Assembly (NCBI GenBank): GCA_938083225.1
Contig: CALKCH010000027.1
Location: forward strand, 1-47,099
Origin: Candidatus Bipolaricaulota bacterium
Lineage (GTDB): Bacteria > Bipolaricaulota > Bipolaricaulia > Bipolaricaulales > Bipolaricaulaceae
DNA length: 47,099 nt
Reading direction: 5' to 3'
The notes under the pieces are model-generated. The model saw nothing but the letters and a program-made list of their open reading frames with translations, made no database searches and was not told where the DNA came from. Shown here in pieces: positions 9,530-19,212 of the stretch (within the stretch, counting starts at the first letter, position 1; every line of letters begins with the position of its first letter). The translations under genes and the position numbers were made by a program.

Positions 9530-10834
9530 ATGAAGGCCTGTATTCTCACCTGGGGCTGTCAGCTCAACCATCACAAGAGCGAGGAGATCGCCGGAGTTCT
9601 GGCCGCAGCTGGGTACGTCCTCGTGGACCGGCCCGCGGAAGCCGACGTGGTCCTCCTCAATACCTGCATGGTCCGGCAAAAGAGCGAGGACAAGGTGGTG
9701 AGTCGGGTCGCGGAGCTCTCCCGGCTGAAGCGCACGCGGCCAGTGCTCATCGGCGTGGGGGGCTGTATGCCCCAGGGCCGCGGCCAGGAAATCCTCTCCC
9801 TGTGCCCCAGTGCGGACTTCGCCTTCGGAACTACCGGCTTGAGCCGCCTGCCGGAACTCATCCGCCGTGTGCGGGAAGAGGGCCAGCGCCTGGTTTATCT
9901 GCCCGAACCCCAGGGATTGGAGCGCCTGCCCGTACAGCGCCGAAGCCCATTTCAGGCATACGTGACCGTGGCCGAGGGCTGCGCCCATTCCTGTGCCTAC
10001 TGCGTGATCCCTAAAGTTCGAGGCCCCTTGCGCTCCCGCTCCTTGGAGGAAATCGAAGCAGAGGTATGGAGGCTGGCAGAGGCTGGGTACATCGAGGTTA
10101 CCCTGCTTGGGCAAAACGTGGACGCCTATGGTCTGGATTTGCGGGACGGCACAAATTTTGCTCGCCTCCTCAGGCGCATGGGGCGCATTCCTATCCCCCG
10201 GGTGCGGTTCACCAGCTCTCACCCGGCGTACATGACCGACGAGGTCATCGCGGCCATCGCTGAAGAGGAAAACATTTGCGAGCATGTGCACTTGGCGGTG
10301 CAGTCCGGAAGCGATCGTGTCTTGCGAGCCATGCGCCGTGGCTATACCCGTGAGACGTTCCTTGCCCTTGTGGAACGTATCCGGAAAGCTATTCCTGAGG
10401 TGAACATCACCACCGACGTGATCGTGGGCTTCCCCGGGGAAGAGGAAGGGGACTTCCTGGCCACGTTGTCCCTCATCGAGGAGGTTCGGTTCGGTACGGT
10501 ATATGTGGCGGGGTATTCGCCTCGTCCCCATACCCCGGCGGAACCCCTGGGGGATCCCATCCCGCCTGAGGAGAAAGCTCGCCGCCTCCAGGAGGTTTTG
10601 AGCTTGGCCAGGAAAATCGCGCTTGAACTCCATCGGGAGCGGCTGGGGCAAACCGTGGAGGTCCTGGTGGAGGAATACTTGGAAGAAAAGGGGATGGTGC
10701 TGGGAAAAACCCGGGACTTCAGGACGGTGCTGTTTGCGGGCACGGCGGACCTGGTGGGTCAACTTGTGGAAGTGGAGGTGGACGCCGCAACTCCGGCCGC
10801 CCTGTTGGGGAAAGTGAGGGAGTTGGTGCGATGA
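9530..10834 (+). CDS. miaB: tRNA-2-methylthio-N6-dimethylallyladenosine synthase MiaB (MiaB/RimO family)
   Basis: MKACILTWGCQLNHHKSEEIAGVL...VAEGCAHSCAYCVIPKVRGPLRSRSLEEI; radical SAM CxxxCxxC; C-terminal TRAM. Confidence 0.92.
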   Translation: MKACILTWGCQLNHHKSEEIAGVLAAAGYVLVDRPAEADVVLLNTCMVRQKSEDKVVSRVAELSRLKRTRPVLIGVGGCMPQGRGQEILSLCPSADFAFGTTGLSRLPELIRRVREEGQRLVYLPEPQGLERLPVQRRSPFQAYVTVAEGCAHSCAYCVIPKVRGPLRSRSLEEIEAEVWRLAEAGYIEVTLLGQNVDAYGLDLRDGTNFARLLRRMGRIPIPRVRFTSSHPAYMTDEVIAAIAEEENICEHVHLAVQSGSDRVLRAMRRGYTRETFLALVERIRKAIPEVNITTDVIVGFPGEEEGDFLATLSLIEEVRFGTVYVAGYSPRPHTPAEPLGDPIPPEEKARRLQEVLSLARKIALELHRERLGQTVEVLVEEYLEEKGMVLGKTRDFRTVLFAGTADLVGQLVEVEVDAATPAALLGKVRELVR

Positions 10835-11799
10835 TCCTCACCGTGACCCTCAATCCCGCGTTGGATAAGTTCTATTGGCTGGATTATCTTCCCGAGGACT
10901 TAAGACCCAGCGAGGAGGGCATCACCATCCGGGCCACAAAATCCCTGACCTCCGCGGGCGGGAAAGGAATCAACGTCTCGATGTTGCTGGCCGCCCACGG
11001 GATTGACACGGTGGCCATGGGTTTTTTGGCCGGTCACACGGGCCAGATCATCCTCCGCGATGTGCTTGAGCGCGGAGTGAGTGCGAGTTTCGTGTGGATT
11101 GAGGGGGAGAACCGTACCAACGTGGCCTTGATCATTCGCGGTCACGAATATCACCCCATCCACATCCACGAAGAAGGTCCCTCTGTTCCACCGCAAGCTC
11201 TGGAGCTTTTCCTGCGCAAGTACGAGCGCATGCTCAGGCGGGCCACGTACGTGGTCCTGGCGGGTGTTCTGCCCCCCGGGGTACCCGTGGACTTCTATAA
11301 AGAGCTGGCGCGCAAGGCCAAAGACCAGAACATTCCTGTGGTGCTCCACACCGGCGGCGAGGCCATGCTGCGCGCCCTGGCCGAACAACCGTTCTTGGTT
11401 AAACCTGATGTGCGCGAGACCTTGCGCTTAGGGGATATGCCGCTGCGCACGAAAGAGGAGGTCATTGCCGCCGGACGCAAGGTCGTAGCCCAAGGTGCAA
11501 GTCTCTGCCTTATTTCTCACCATCTGACCGGGGACATCCTGGTGAGCAAAGAAGCTGTTTGGCACTTCGAAGCCAAAGTCCCCCTCAGTGCCTTCAGAAA
11601 GCTGGTGGGAGCCGATGATGCACTGGTGGCCGGAATTCTCGTGGGCTTAAGTCAAGGAAAAGACTTGATCGAAAGCGTCAAGTATGGGATGGCTGCGGCC
11701 GTGGCTTCCGCGGAGGCGGAGGAAAAGCTTTGTTTGGACCAAGGGAAAATTCAGGCCGAGCTAGCTCGGGTGGAGGTTCGCAGCTATGAAAGTCCGTGA
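10831..11799 (+). CDS. PfkB-family sugar-phosphate kinase (1-phosphofructokinase-like)
   Basis: MILTVTLNPALDKFYWLDYL...TSAGGKGINVSMLLAAHG...KLVGADDALVAGILVGL. Confidence 0.85.
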   Translation: MILTVTLNPALDKFYWLDYLPEDLRPSEEGITIRATKSLTSAGGKGINVSMLLAAHGIDTVAMGFLAGHTGQIILRDVLERGVSASFVWIEGENRTNVALIIRGHEYHPIHIHEEGPSVPPQALELFLRKYERMLRRATYVVLAGVLPPGVPVDFYKELARKAKDQNIPVVLHTGGEAMLRALAEQPFLVKPDVRETLRLGDMPLRTKEEVIAAGRKVVAQGASLCLISHHLTGDILVSKEAVWHFEAKVPLSAFRKLVGADDALVAGILVGLSQGKDLIESVKYGMAAAVASAEAEEKLCLDQGKIQAELARVEVRSYESP

Positions 11800-12217
11800 C
11801 TTTCTCCGCCGTGAGTTGACCTCCCTGGAGCGTTCTACCACCGTGTCCCAGGCCATCAAACTTTTGGAAAATTCCGGCCTTTCCTCACTGCCCGTGGTGG
11901 ACGAGGAGGGGAAAGTAGTGGGGGTGCTCTCCGAGCGTGATCTCATCCGTGCCCTCCTCCCTGGTTACATGGACATGCTCCATTCTGCGTCTTTCCTCCC
12001 CAGCCTGGATCAGCTGGCCAGGCGGCTGCGAGAAATCGGGGACCAGCCTACGGAGCGGTACATGACCAAAGAAGTGGTGGCGGTCACTCCAGATGATTCC
12101 GACCTTCATGTGGCGGACCTCATGCTGCGCAAGGGATTGAAGCAAATTCCGGTTGTGGACGCTCAGGGCCGGCTGATCGGCGTGGTCCGCCGCATCGATC
12201 TTCTTTCGCGCCTGTAG
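11786..12217 (+). CDS. Tandem CBS-domain protein
   Basis: TTVSQAIKLLENSGLSSLPVVDEEGKVVGVLSERDLIRAL...YMTKEVVAVTPDDSDLHVADLMLRKGLKQIPVVDAQGRLIGVVRRIDLL. Confidence 0.9.
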   Translation: MKVRDFLRRELTSLERSTTVSQAIKLLENSGLSSLPVVDEEGKVVGVLSERDLIRALLPGYMDMLHSASFLPSLDQLARRLREIGDQPTERYMTKEVVAVTPDDSDLHVADLMLRKGLKQIPVVDAQGRLIGVVRRIDLLSRL

Positions 12218-14460
12218 TGGAGTTCCTTGCGTTTGTGGAAACCCCTGAACTTGTGGCGCGGGTGGTTTTTTCTGGGCGCGGCCGCGCCCGCCTTCCCCCT
12301 GAAGCCCCCTGGCCCAAGCTCCCTCTGGCCACCTGGGGGACCGAGCACAGGAAAGAGGTGCTGGACGTGCAATGGCTGTGCCGGGTGGTTTGGCCCGAGG
12401 ACACGGACAGGCCAAGCCTGGCCCGCCGCACCGGGCGCCCTCTCACCCACCCCGATCCTTGGATCCAAGCCGAGGCCCTGGGAGACCTCGTTCTTCTGGC
12501 CATGGAGGAAGTGAGCACTTGGCCCAAGTCAGCTCGGCACGCCTTGGCCCGAGCTCTTCCCACTGGGTGGTCCCTGCCCAGCCCTCGCCCGCGGTTTCCA
12601 CCTGCACCGCCCCCAGACTTGGCCACAGCCTTCCACACCTTAAGGGAAAAGGGCCTTTCCTATCGGCCTTCCCAAGAGGCTTACGCCCAAGCCGTGAAAA
12701 AAGTTTTGGACAACGAAGAGATAGCGCTGTTGGAAGCTGGGCCAGGAACGGGAAAAACCTTTGGCTACCTGATCCCCCTCCTTTTGCATCTGCGCAAGGG
12801 AGGCCGAGCCGTGGTGGCCACGCGCACCCGCACCCTGCAGGACCAGCTCTGGAAGAAAGATCTGCCCTGGCTTGAAGAAAACCTCGACCTGCGGGTGGAG
12901 CGAGCCTTGCTGAAAGGTCGAGAGAACTACGTTTGCCTCCGGCGCCTTTGGGAAATGGAGGGTAGGCTCATCCCCGAAGAACTCCTCTTTCCCCTCAAAG
13001 TGCTGGCCCTGCGCGGCGGGGATCTCGACGAAGCGGGGTTCCTAGAGGAGGCCTGGTGGCTCGAGGACCTACGGGATCGACCTTGGCGGTGCCTGGGCCC
13101 GCGCTGTCGGGGGTGGGAGGCCTGTCCTTCCCGGCGTGCCCGGGAGAAAGCCCAGGCCGCCCAGCTGGTGGTGGTCAATCATGCCCTCCTTGGCGCAGAT
13201 CTGGCCAGAGACAATGCCCTTTTGGGTCCCTACGATTACCTGGTGGTGGACGAAGCCCACGCCCTTCCCCAGGCCTTGCGCGAGGCGTTGGGATTGGAAT
13301 TGAACCCAGAGGATTTGCCTTTACTCCTTGGGGAATTGCGCCGCTTGGGCTGGGAAGACGAGAAGCCGCGAAGGCTCGAAGAAGAAGTTCGCCGGGTCCA
13401 TGAGGAATTCTGGGATCTCGCGCGGGCTCAGCTTCCGCCTGGCCGAAGCCGGCTCAAGCCCGAGACCGCAGCTTCTCTCACCGCCCAAGCCCAGTCCCTA
13501 AGCCATGCGGTGGAAGAGCTCGCACGGGCTCTCAAAGCCAAGGAAGAGGGCGCAGAGCTCCTTTCGGCCTTGCTTTCCTACAAAAACGCCATGGAACAGG
13601 TGCTTTCTCCAGGTCCGGGCGCGTGGGTCCAGTGGTTCAGCCGGGAGGAAGAAGTGACCTTGGGCCTGACTCCCCTGGATCTTGGGGAAATTCTTTCCCA
13701 GAGGCTTTGGCCAAAGGTAAAAGCGGCGGTCCTCACCTCGGCCACCCTGGCTGTAGGAGGAAGCCCAGCCTTCCTCCTTCGGCGCTTGGGTTTGCCCGAG
13801 GAGACCCCCTTTCAGGGTTGGCCTTCTCCGTTCACCTACGAAAGGGTAAAGGTGGCCCTTCTGGCCGGGCTTCCCGAGCCGGACGATCCGGGCTATCCCC
13901 GAGCCTTGGCTGAGGTGCTCCGGCGTGTGGTGAGCCAAGTTCCCGCCAAGATCTTGGTCCTCTTCACCGCCAGGCGCGCCCTCGCTTCTTTGCACGAGCT
14001 CCTTAGGGACGTTCCCCATCTTGCCCAAGGATGGGATGGCGAGCGCGACCAACTCCTCCGCAAGTTCCGGCTTATGCCCGCTCCCGCAATTCTCCTGGGC
14101 CTGGAGAGCTTTTGGGAGGGCGTGGATCTTCCGGGCCCCGAGCTGGAGGTGCTGGTGGTGGCCCGCCTTCCCTTCTCCCACCCAGCTGAACCTGTGCTCG
14201 AGGCCGAAGCTGAACGGCTGCGAGCTCAAGGGAAAAACGAGTTCCGCGAACTCTCCTTGCCCTTAGCTGTTCTGAAGCTCCGCCAGGGATTGGGGAGACT
14301 TGTCCGCACGCCCGAAGACCGTGGGGTCATCCTCATTGCCGATTCTCGGCTGGCCTCCCGGTCTTATCGCTCTTCTTTCCTGGGAGTGTTGCCGGTGGAG
14401 CCGGAAATTTTGCGCCAGCCCGAAGAGGTTGATGTTGTGTTGCGCGCGGTCTTCCGGTAA
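12217..14460 (+). CDS. DinG/XPD-like Fe-S superfamily 2 helicase
   Basis: LLEAGPGTGKTFGYLIPLLLH, Cys cluster (YVCLRR...WRCLGPRCRGWEACPS), VVDEAHAL, ILLGLESFWEGVDLPGPELEVLVVARLPF. Confidence 0.9.
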   Translation: MEFLAFVETPELVARVVFSGRGRARLPPEAPWPKLPLATWGTEHRKEVLDVQWLCRVVWPEDTDRPSLARRTGRPLTHPDPWIQAEALGDLVLLAMEEVSTWPKSARHALARALPTGWSLPSPRPRFPPAPPPDLATAFHTLREKGLSYRPSQEAYAQAVKKVLDNEEIALLEAGPGTGKTFGYLIPLLLHLRKGGRAVVATRTRTLQDQLWKKDLPWLEENLDLRVERALLKGRENYVCLRRLWEMEGRLIPEELLFPLKVLALRGGDLDEAGFLEEAWWLEDLRDRPWRCLGPRCRGWEACPSRRAREKAQAAQLVVVNHALLGADLARDNALLGPYDYLVVDEAHALPQALREALGLELNPEDLPLLLGELRRLGWEDEKPRRLEEEVRRVHEEFWDLARAQLPPGRSRLKPETAASLTAQAQSLSHAVEELARALKAKEEGAELLSALLSYKNAMEQVLSPGPGAWVQWFSREEEVTLGLTPLDLGEILSQRLWPKVKAAVLTSATLAVGGSPAFLLRRLGLPEETPFQGWPSPFTYERVKVALLAGLPEPDDPGYPRALAEVLRRVVSQVPAKILVLFTARRALASLHELLRDVPHLAQGWDGERDQLLRKFRLMPAPAILLGLESFWEGVDLPGPELEVLVVARLPFSHPAEPVLEAEAERLRAQGKNEFRELSLPLAVLKLRQGLGRLVRTPEDRGVILIADSRLASRSYRSSFLGVLPVEPEILRQPEEVDVVLRAVFR

Positions 14461-14473
14461 TCTCCGAGCCGCT

Positions 14474-16219
14474 ATGGCTTTGGTCCGGGCGAGCCAGTAC
14501 TTTCTGCCGACCTGGAAAGAGGAGCCGACCGAGGCGGAGCTTCCCAGCCACAAGCTCATGTTGCGGGCGGGGATGATTCGGAAACTGGCGGCCGGGATTT
14601 ACACGTACCTGCCCCTTGCGCGCCGCGTCCTCCACAAGATCGAGACCATCATTCGCGAGGAGATGGACGCCATCGGCGGTATGGAGATCACCATGCCCAT
14701 GGTCCATCCCGCGGAGCTGTGGGCCGAAACCGGAAGGCTTCAGGAATTTGGCCCGATCCTCGGGCACCTGCGGGACCGAGCTGGCCGGGAACTGGTGCTG
14801 GGGCCCACCCACGAGGAGGTCATCACGGACCTGGCACGCCGGGAGATTCGCTCCTGGCGGCAGCTCCCTCTCGTCTTTTACCAGATCCAAACAAAATTCC
14901 GCGATGAGCCTCGCCCCCGCGGCGGCCTCGTCCGCGCCCGGGAGTTCACCATGAAAGACGGGTACAGCTTCCACGAATCCCAAGAAGATCTAGACCGATT
15001 CTACCGGAAAATCTACCAGGCCTATCTCAATATCTTCCGCCGGTGCGGACTTTCCGTGGTGGTCGTGGAAGCGGACCCTGGCCTCATCGGCGGATCAGAA
15101 TCTCACGAGTTCATGTTGCCTAACCCCTTTGGCGAAGATTCTTTCATTCAATGCGAACACGGAGATTACGCGGCCAACCTGGAGAGTGCGGTGAGCCGGA
15201 AGGAGGAGGACGACCCTGCTGAACCCCTCCTTCCCCTGGAAGAGGTGGCCACTCCCGACTGCTACACCATCGAGGCGGTCGCTCAGTTCCTGGGTGTTCC
15301 CCCGCGGAAAACGGCCAAAGCCGTGTTTTACCGAGCTGGGGAGGAACTGGTGTTCGTGGTCATCCGCGGTGACCTGGAGGTGAACGAGGGCAAGCTGGCC
15401 CGGGTTTTAGGCCGGGCCGATCTCCGTCCCGCTAACGAGGAGGAAATCGCTAGGGTGGGGGCTGTCCCCGGGTACGCCTCGCCCAGGGGGATCCGCAGGG
15501 ACCGGGTGAAGGTGGTGGTAGACGATTCCATTCCCAAGGCGCGCAACCTCGTGGCCGGAGCCAACCGCGCAGGTTTTCACCTCAAGAACGTTAATTTCCC
15601 CAGGGATTTCTCAGCGGACATTGTGGCGGACGTGGCTTTGGCCAAAGAGGGACAAGCTTGCCCGCGCTGCGGTGGCCGCTTGAAAGTCCAACGGGCCATG
15701 GAGCTCGGGCACATCTTCAAACTGGGCACGAAATATTCTGAGGCCATGGGCGCTACTTTCCTCGATCGGGAGGGAAAGTCCAGACCCCTCATCATGGGCT
15801 GCTACGGAATTGGCGTGGGGCGCCTTCTGGCCGCTGTGATCGAAGCTCATCACGATGAAGAGGGGATGATCTGGCCTGTGCACCTCGCGCCCTTTGAGGT
15901 CCTCGTAAGCGTGTTGGACCCAAAACAGGGTGCTCTTCTGGAGTCAGGGGAAAAGTTGGCACAGGCTTTGGCCGAGTCCGGTTTCGAAGTGCTGTTGGAC
16001 GATCGGGATCAGAGTGCAGGCGAGAAGTTCCACGACGCAAAGCTTTTGGGCATTCCCATCCTTGTGATCGTGGGACCGCGGGCGGTCAAGCAAAATCAGG
16101 TGGAACTAGAACGCCGACCCGACGGAGCCAAGTTCCTCGTGGCAGGTGAGCCTAAAGCCGTGGTGGAAAAAACCACAGAGCTCATAGGCGCCAAAGGACA
16201 ACGAGCCAGCACATCATGA
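14474..16219 (+). CDS. proS: Prolyl-tRNA synthetase
   Basis: MALVRASQYFLPTWKEEPTEAELPSHKLMLRAGMIRKLAAGIYTYLPLARRVL...GPTHEEVITDL...FRDEPRPRGGLVRAREFTMKDGYSFH; includes editing-insert region. Confidence 0.97.
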   Translation: MALVRASQYFLPTWKEEPTEAELPSHKLMLRAGMIRKLAAGIYTYLPLARRVLHKIETIIREEMDAIGGMEITMPMVHPAELWAETGRLQEFGPILGHLRDRAGRELVLGPTHEEVITDLARREIRSWRQLPLVFYQIQTKFRDEPRPRGGLVRAREFTMKDGYSFHESQEDLDRFYRKIYQAYLNIFRRCGLSVVVVEADPGLIGGSESHEFMLPNPFGEDSFIQCEHGDYAANLESAVSRKEEDDPAEPLLPLEEVATPDCYTIEAVAQFLGVPPRKTAKAVFYRAGEELVFVVIRGDLEVNEGKLARVLGRADLRPANEEEIARVGAVPGYASPRGIRRDRVKVVVDDSIPKARNLVAGANRAGFHLKNVNFPRDFSADIVADVALAKEGQACPRCGGRLKVQRAMELGHIFKLGTKYSEAMGATFLDREGKSRPLIMGCYGIGVGRLLAAVIEAHHDEEGMIWPVHLAPFEVLVSVLDPKQGALLESGEKLAQALAESGFEVLLDDRDQSAGEKFHDAKLLGIPILVIVGPRAVKQNQVELERRPDGAKFLVAGEPKAVVEKTTELIGAKGQRASTS

Positions 16220-16437
16220 CCCCTCATAGACCAAACATCACCGCCACCTCGTCGAGCGGCCCATAAACTGGCTTTTCTCAGCAGGGTCAGCCCATGCCAG
16301 CTGAGGTTTGGCAGAGGTTACTGACCAGGCCCATAGGACGGGAGGACAAGGTCCGTTTCCGCTTTTCCTGCCCGTGCCAAAAAGAGGCTGACTCATCCTC
16401 TCTAACTCCCCATCTCCTGGCGCTTTCACCGGGGCGC

Positions 16438-16466
16438 TTGACCGGCGCCGCCCGCGATGCTATAGT
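16438..16466 (+). promoter_or_regulatory. Predicted sigma70-type promoter TTGACC-17nt-TATAGT upstream of glycosyltransferase
   Basis: TTGACC at 16438-16443, spacer 17 nt, TATAGT at 16461-16466, ATG at 16496. Confidence 0.65.
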
Positions 16467-16495
16467 GCTTGTTGTACGCCCAGAATCGCACCCAC

Positions 16496-17131
16496 ATGAA
16501 AATCTCTGCCATCATCTCCGCATATAACGAGGCCGCACGAATCGGCGCTGTTTTGGAGCCATTGTTGGCCGCACCTTCTGTGGCGGAGATCATCGTCGTG
16601 GATGACGGCTCCTTCGACGGTACAGGCGATGTGGCCCAGCGCTATGGGGTCAAAGTGGTGCGACTTCCCGAAAATCAGGGAAAGGGGGCGGCGATGGCCG
16701 CGGGAGTACGAGCAGCTCAGGGCGATACGCTTCTCTTCCTGGACGCAGACCTCACCGGGCTCACAGCCCAGCACGTGGAGGATTTGGTGCGGGCTTATGG
16801 AGCTGGGGATGCGGAGATGGTGATCGCTGTTTTCCGTAAGGGCCGGGCAGCCACGGACTTCTCCCAACGCCTCGTACCCTTCCTTTCCGGTCAGAGGATC
16901 ATGCCCCGACACCTTTGGGAGAAAGCGGAGGCCCTCGTGCAAATCAGCGATTTCGGCATCGAAACAGCCCTGACCAAGTTGGCTTTTCGGGAAGGTTGGC
17001 GGCAAAAAACCGTGGTGTGGGAGGGCGTGAGCCACGTGCGCAAAGAGGAAAAACGCGGGTTTTGGCTGGGCCTTTGGGATCGCCTGCGAATGTATGCGGA
17101 TGTGGTGCGATCCATGTTCGGGCGGATCTAG
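16496..17131 (+). CDS. Family 2 glycosyltransferase
   Basis: MKISAIISAYNEAARIGAVLEPLLAAPSVAEIIVVDDGSFDGTGDVAQRYG...LFLDADLTGL. Confidence 0.9.
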   Translation: MKISAIISAYNEAARIGAVLEPLLAAPSVAEIIVVDDGSFDGTGDVAQRYGVKVVRLPENQGKGAAMAAGVRAAQGDTLLFLDADLTGLTAQHVEDLVRAYGAGDAEMVIAVFRKGRAATDFSQRLVPFLSGQRIMPRHLWEKAEALVQISDFGIETALTKLAFREGWRQKTVVWEGVSHVRKEEKRGFWLGLWDRLRMYADVVRSMFGRI

Positions 17132-17150
17132 CGCGGCGAGGTGAGCGGCT

Positions 17151-18398
17151 ATGGAGATCAGCGAGGTCCGAGCCCTCGGGCAAGAAAAGACCTTGGAGCT
17201 CGCGGAAAAGCTGGGCCTCAACGGGACGAATGAGCTTTCCCCCGCAGAGCTGGAGATGGCTGTGCTGCGCGCTTTGGCCGAGCGCCAGGAGCTCACCGTC
17301 ACCGGAGTTTTGGAGACTATGCCCGACGGCTACGGATTCCTACGAGATAAGTCCTGCATTCCCAGCCGCTACGATGTGTATATTTCCCCTTCCCAAATCC
17401 GGAAGTTCGCCCTGAAGGACGGGGACATCGTGCGGGGGACGGTGCGGCCGCCCCGCGAGGGCGAACGTTATTTCGCCCTGTTGCGGGTGGAGGATGTGAA
17501 CGGGCTGGATCCAGAAGTGGTGAGGAAACGCAAGGATTTCTCCCAGCTCACCCCCCTCCATCCCAACCAACAGTACGTGTTGGAGCACGATCCGGATGAG
17601 CTTTCCACCCGCATGATGGACCTGTTCGCCCCCATTGGGAAAGGACAGCGCGGGCTCATCGTGTCCCCGCCCAAGGCCGGCAAGACCACGCTCCTCAAAC
17701 ACATCGCTCAGGGTCTGGAGGCGAACTACCCGGATATCAAGCTGCTCATCCTCCTTGTGGACGAGCGTCCCGAAGAGGTCACGGACTTCAAGCGCTCGGT
17801 GCGGCGCGCTGAGGTTATCGCCGCCACGTTCGACATGGAGCCCCAGCACCACACGAAGCTGGCGGAGCTCGTGACCTCGGAGGCCAAACGCTTGGTGGAG
17901 GTGGGTTACGACGTGGTGATCCTCATGGACTCCCTCACCCGTCTGGCCCGGGCCTACAACCTCTCCATCACTCCTTCCGGGAAGCTTCTTTCCGGCGGCA
18001 TCGACCCCACCGCCCTGTACAAACCCAAGGAGTTCTTCGGTGCGGCGCGGAACATCGAGGAGGGCGGTTCCCTCACCATCATCGCCACGGCCCTCATCGA
18101 CACGGGTTCGCGCCTGGACCAGGTGGTGTTCGAGGAGTTCAAGGGCACGGGAAATATGGAGCTTGTGCTCAACCGGGATCTCGCCAACCGCCGAATCTTT
18201 CCGGCCATCGATCTCATCCAGTCCGGCACAAGAAAAGAGGAACTCCTCCTTGAGCCAGATGTCCTTCGCCGGGTGTGGATCCTCCGTAAGCTCATCTCCG
18301 AGATGCCGGACCCAGGGGTGGCCCTGGAGTTCATAAAACAGAGGATGGAACGGACAAAGAACAACAAGCAATTTTTGGAGCTGATGAACAGTGAATAA
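17151..18398 (+). CDS. rho: Transcription termination factor Rho
   Basis: GYGFLRDKSCIPSRYDVYISPSQIRKFALKDGDIVRGTVR...GKGQRGLIVSPPKAGKTTLLKHIAQ...VDERPEEVTDFKRSVRRAEVIAATFD. Confidence 0.98.
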   Translation: MEISEVRALGQEKTLELAEKLGLNGTNELSPAELEMAVLRALAERQELTVTGVLETMPDGYGFLRDKSCIPSRYDVYISPSQIRKFALKDGDIVRGTVRPPREGERYFALLRVEDVNGLDPEVVRKRKDFSQLTPLHPNQQYVLEHDPDELSTRMMDLFAPIGKGQRGLIVSPPKAGKTTLLKHIAQGLEANYPDIKLLILLVDERPEEVTDFKRSVRRAEVIAATFDMEPQHHTKLAELVTSEAKRLVEVGYDVVILMDSLTRLARAYNLSITPSGKLLSGGIDPTALYKPKEFFGAARNIEEGGSLTIIATALIDTGSRLDQVVFEEFKGTGNMELVLNRDLANRRIFPAIDLIQSGTRKEELLLEPDVLRRVWILRKLISEMPDPGVALEFIKQRMERTKNNKQFLELMNSE

Positions 18399-19212
18399 CG
18401 TGTGGATCGTTGCTGTCTTGGCTCTGTGTTTGCCCCTGCTTTTTTTGCCGTTGACAGCTTCTTTGGAACTGGGCGGGCCGCCTCAAACCCTGAGCTCCTG
18501 GCAAGCCACCGCTTCCCTGTACGAAGTCCGTACCGGCGACACCTTGAGTTCCATCGCCTCCCGCTACGGTATGCCGGTGTCCTGGATCATGGTGTCCAAC
18601 AACCTCATGTCCACCACCATCTATCCGGGCCAGAAGCTCTACGTGCCCGCGGGCGGGGTCCTACACACCGTGAGAGCTGGGGAAACTTTGGCCTCCATAG
18701 CCGCTGCCTACGGAGTCAGCGAGACCGTCATCGCCGAAACGAACGGCGTGCGAGAGAACCCTCAGCCCGGCCAACGCCTGTACATTCCAAACCCCGCTAC
18801 TGTGCCGGCACCTTGGGCTGGCCAGGCCCAAGGATTCATGTGGCCCGTGCGCGGGTCGATATCTTCGACCTTTGGGCCGCGCATCCACCCCATCTACGGA
18901 ATCCCTTCTTTCCACACGGGGCTCGACATAGCTGTCCCTGAGGGAACAGCGGTGCGGGCTACCGCCTCGGGAATCGTCACATTCTCTGGTTGGCAAGAGG
19001 GATTCGGTCTCCTCGTCGTCATCGATCACGAAAATGGCTACGAGACTTATTACGGCCACCTCTCGAAGCTTCTGGTGAGCGCGGGCCAGAGGGTGAGCCA
19101 AGGGGAAGCGATTGCTTTGTCCGGCAACACCGGTCTTTCCACCGGGCCCCATCTGCACTTCGAGGTCCATTATTTCGGCTCTCCTGTGGATCCCCGGCCC
19201 CTTCTCCCGTGA
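18391..19212 (+). CDS. Secreted M23-family metallopeptidase with two LysM domains
   Basis: Signal peptide; YEVRTGDTLSSIASRYGMPVSWI and HTVRAGETLASIAAAYGVSETVI; FHTGLDIAVPEGTAVRATASG...GNTGLSTGPHLHFEVHYFG. Confidence 0.95.
   Translation: MNNVWIVAVLALCLPLLFLPLTASLELGGPPQTLSSWQATASLYEVRTGDTLSSIASRYGMPVSWIMVSNNLMSTTIYPGQKLYVPAGGVLHTVRAGETLASIAAAYGVSETVIAETNGVRENPQPGQRLYIPNPATVPAPWAGQAQGFMWPVRGSISSTFGPRIHPIYGIPSFHTGLDIAVPEGTAVRATASGIVTFSGWQEGFGLLVVIDHENGYETYYGHLSKLLVSAGQRVSQGEAIALSGNTGLSTGPHLHFEVHYFGSPVDPRPLLP

Noticed and set aside
9464-10762. N-terminal extension of the 1410-aa minus ORF over miaB.
   Set aside because: Antisense to a clear MiaB; LptF/G homology begins near the GTG at 9463, so the extension is spurious.
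12217-12640. Possible DEDD exonuclease domain at the N-terminus of the DinG-like helicase.
   Set aside because: No DEDD motifs visible; at most a degenerate remnant, so not claimed.
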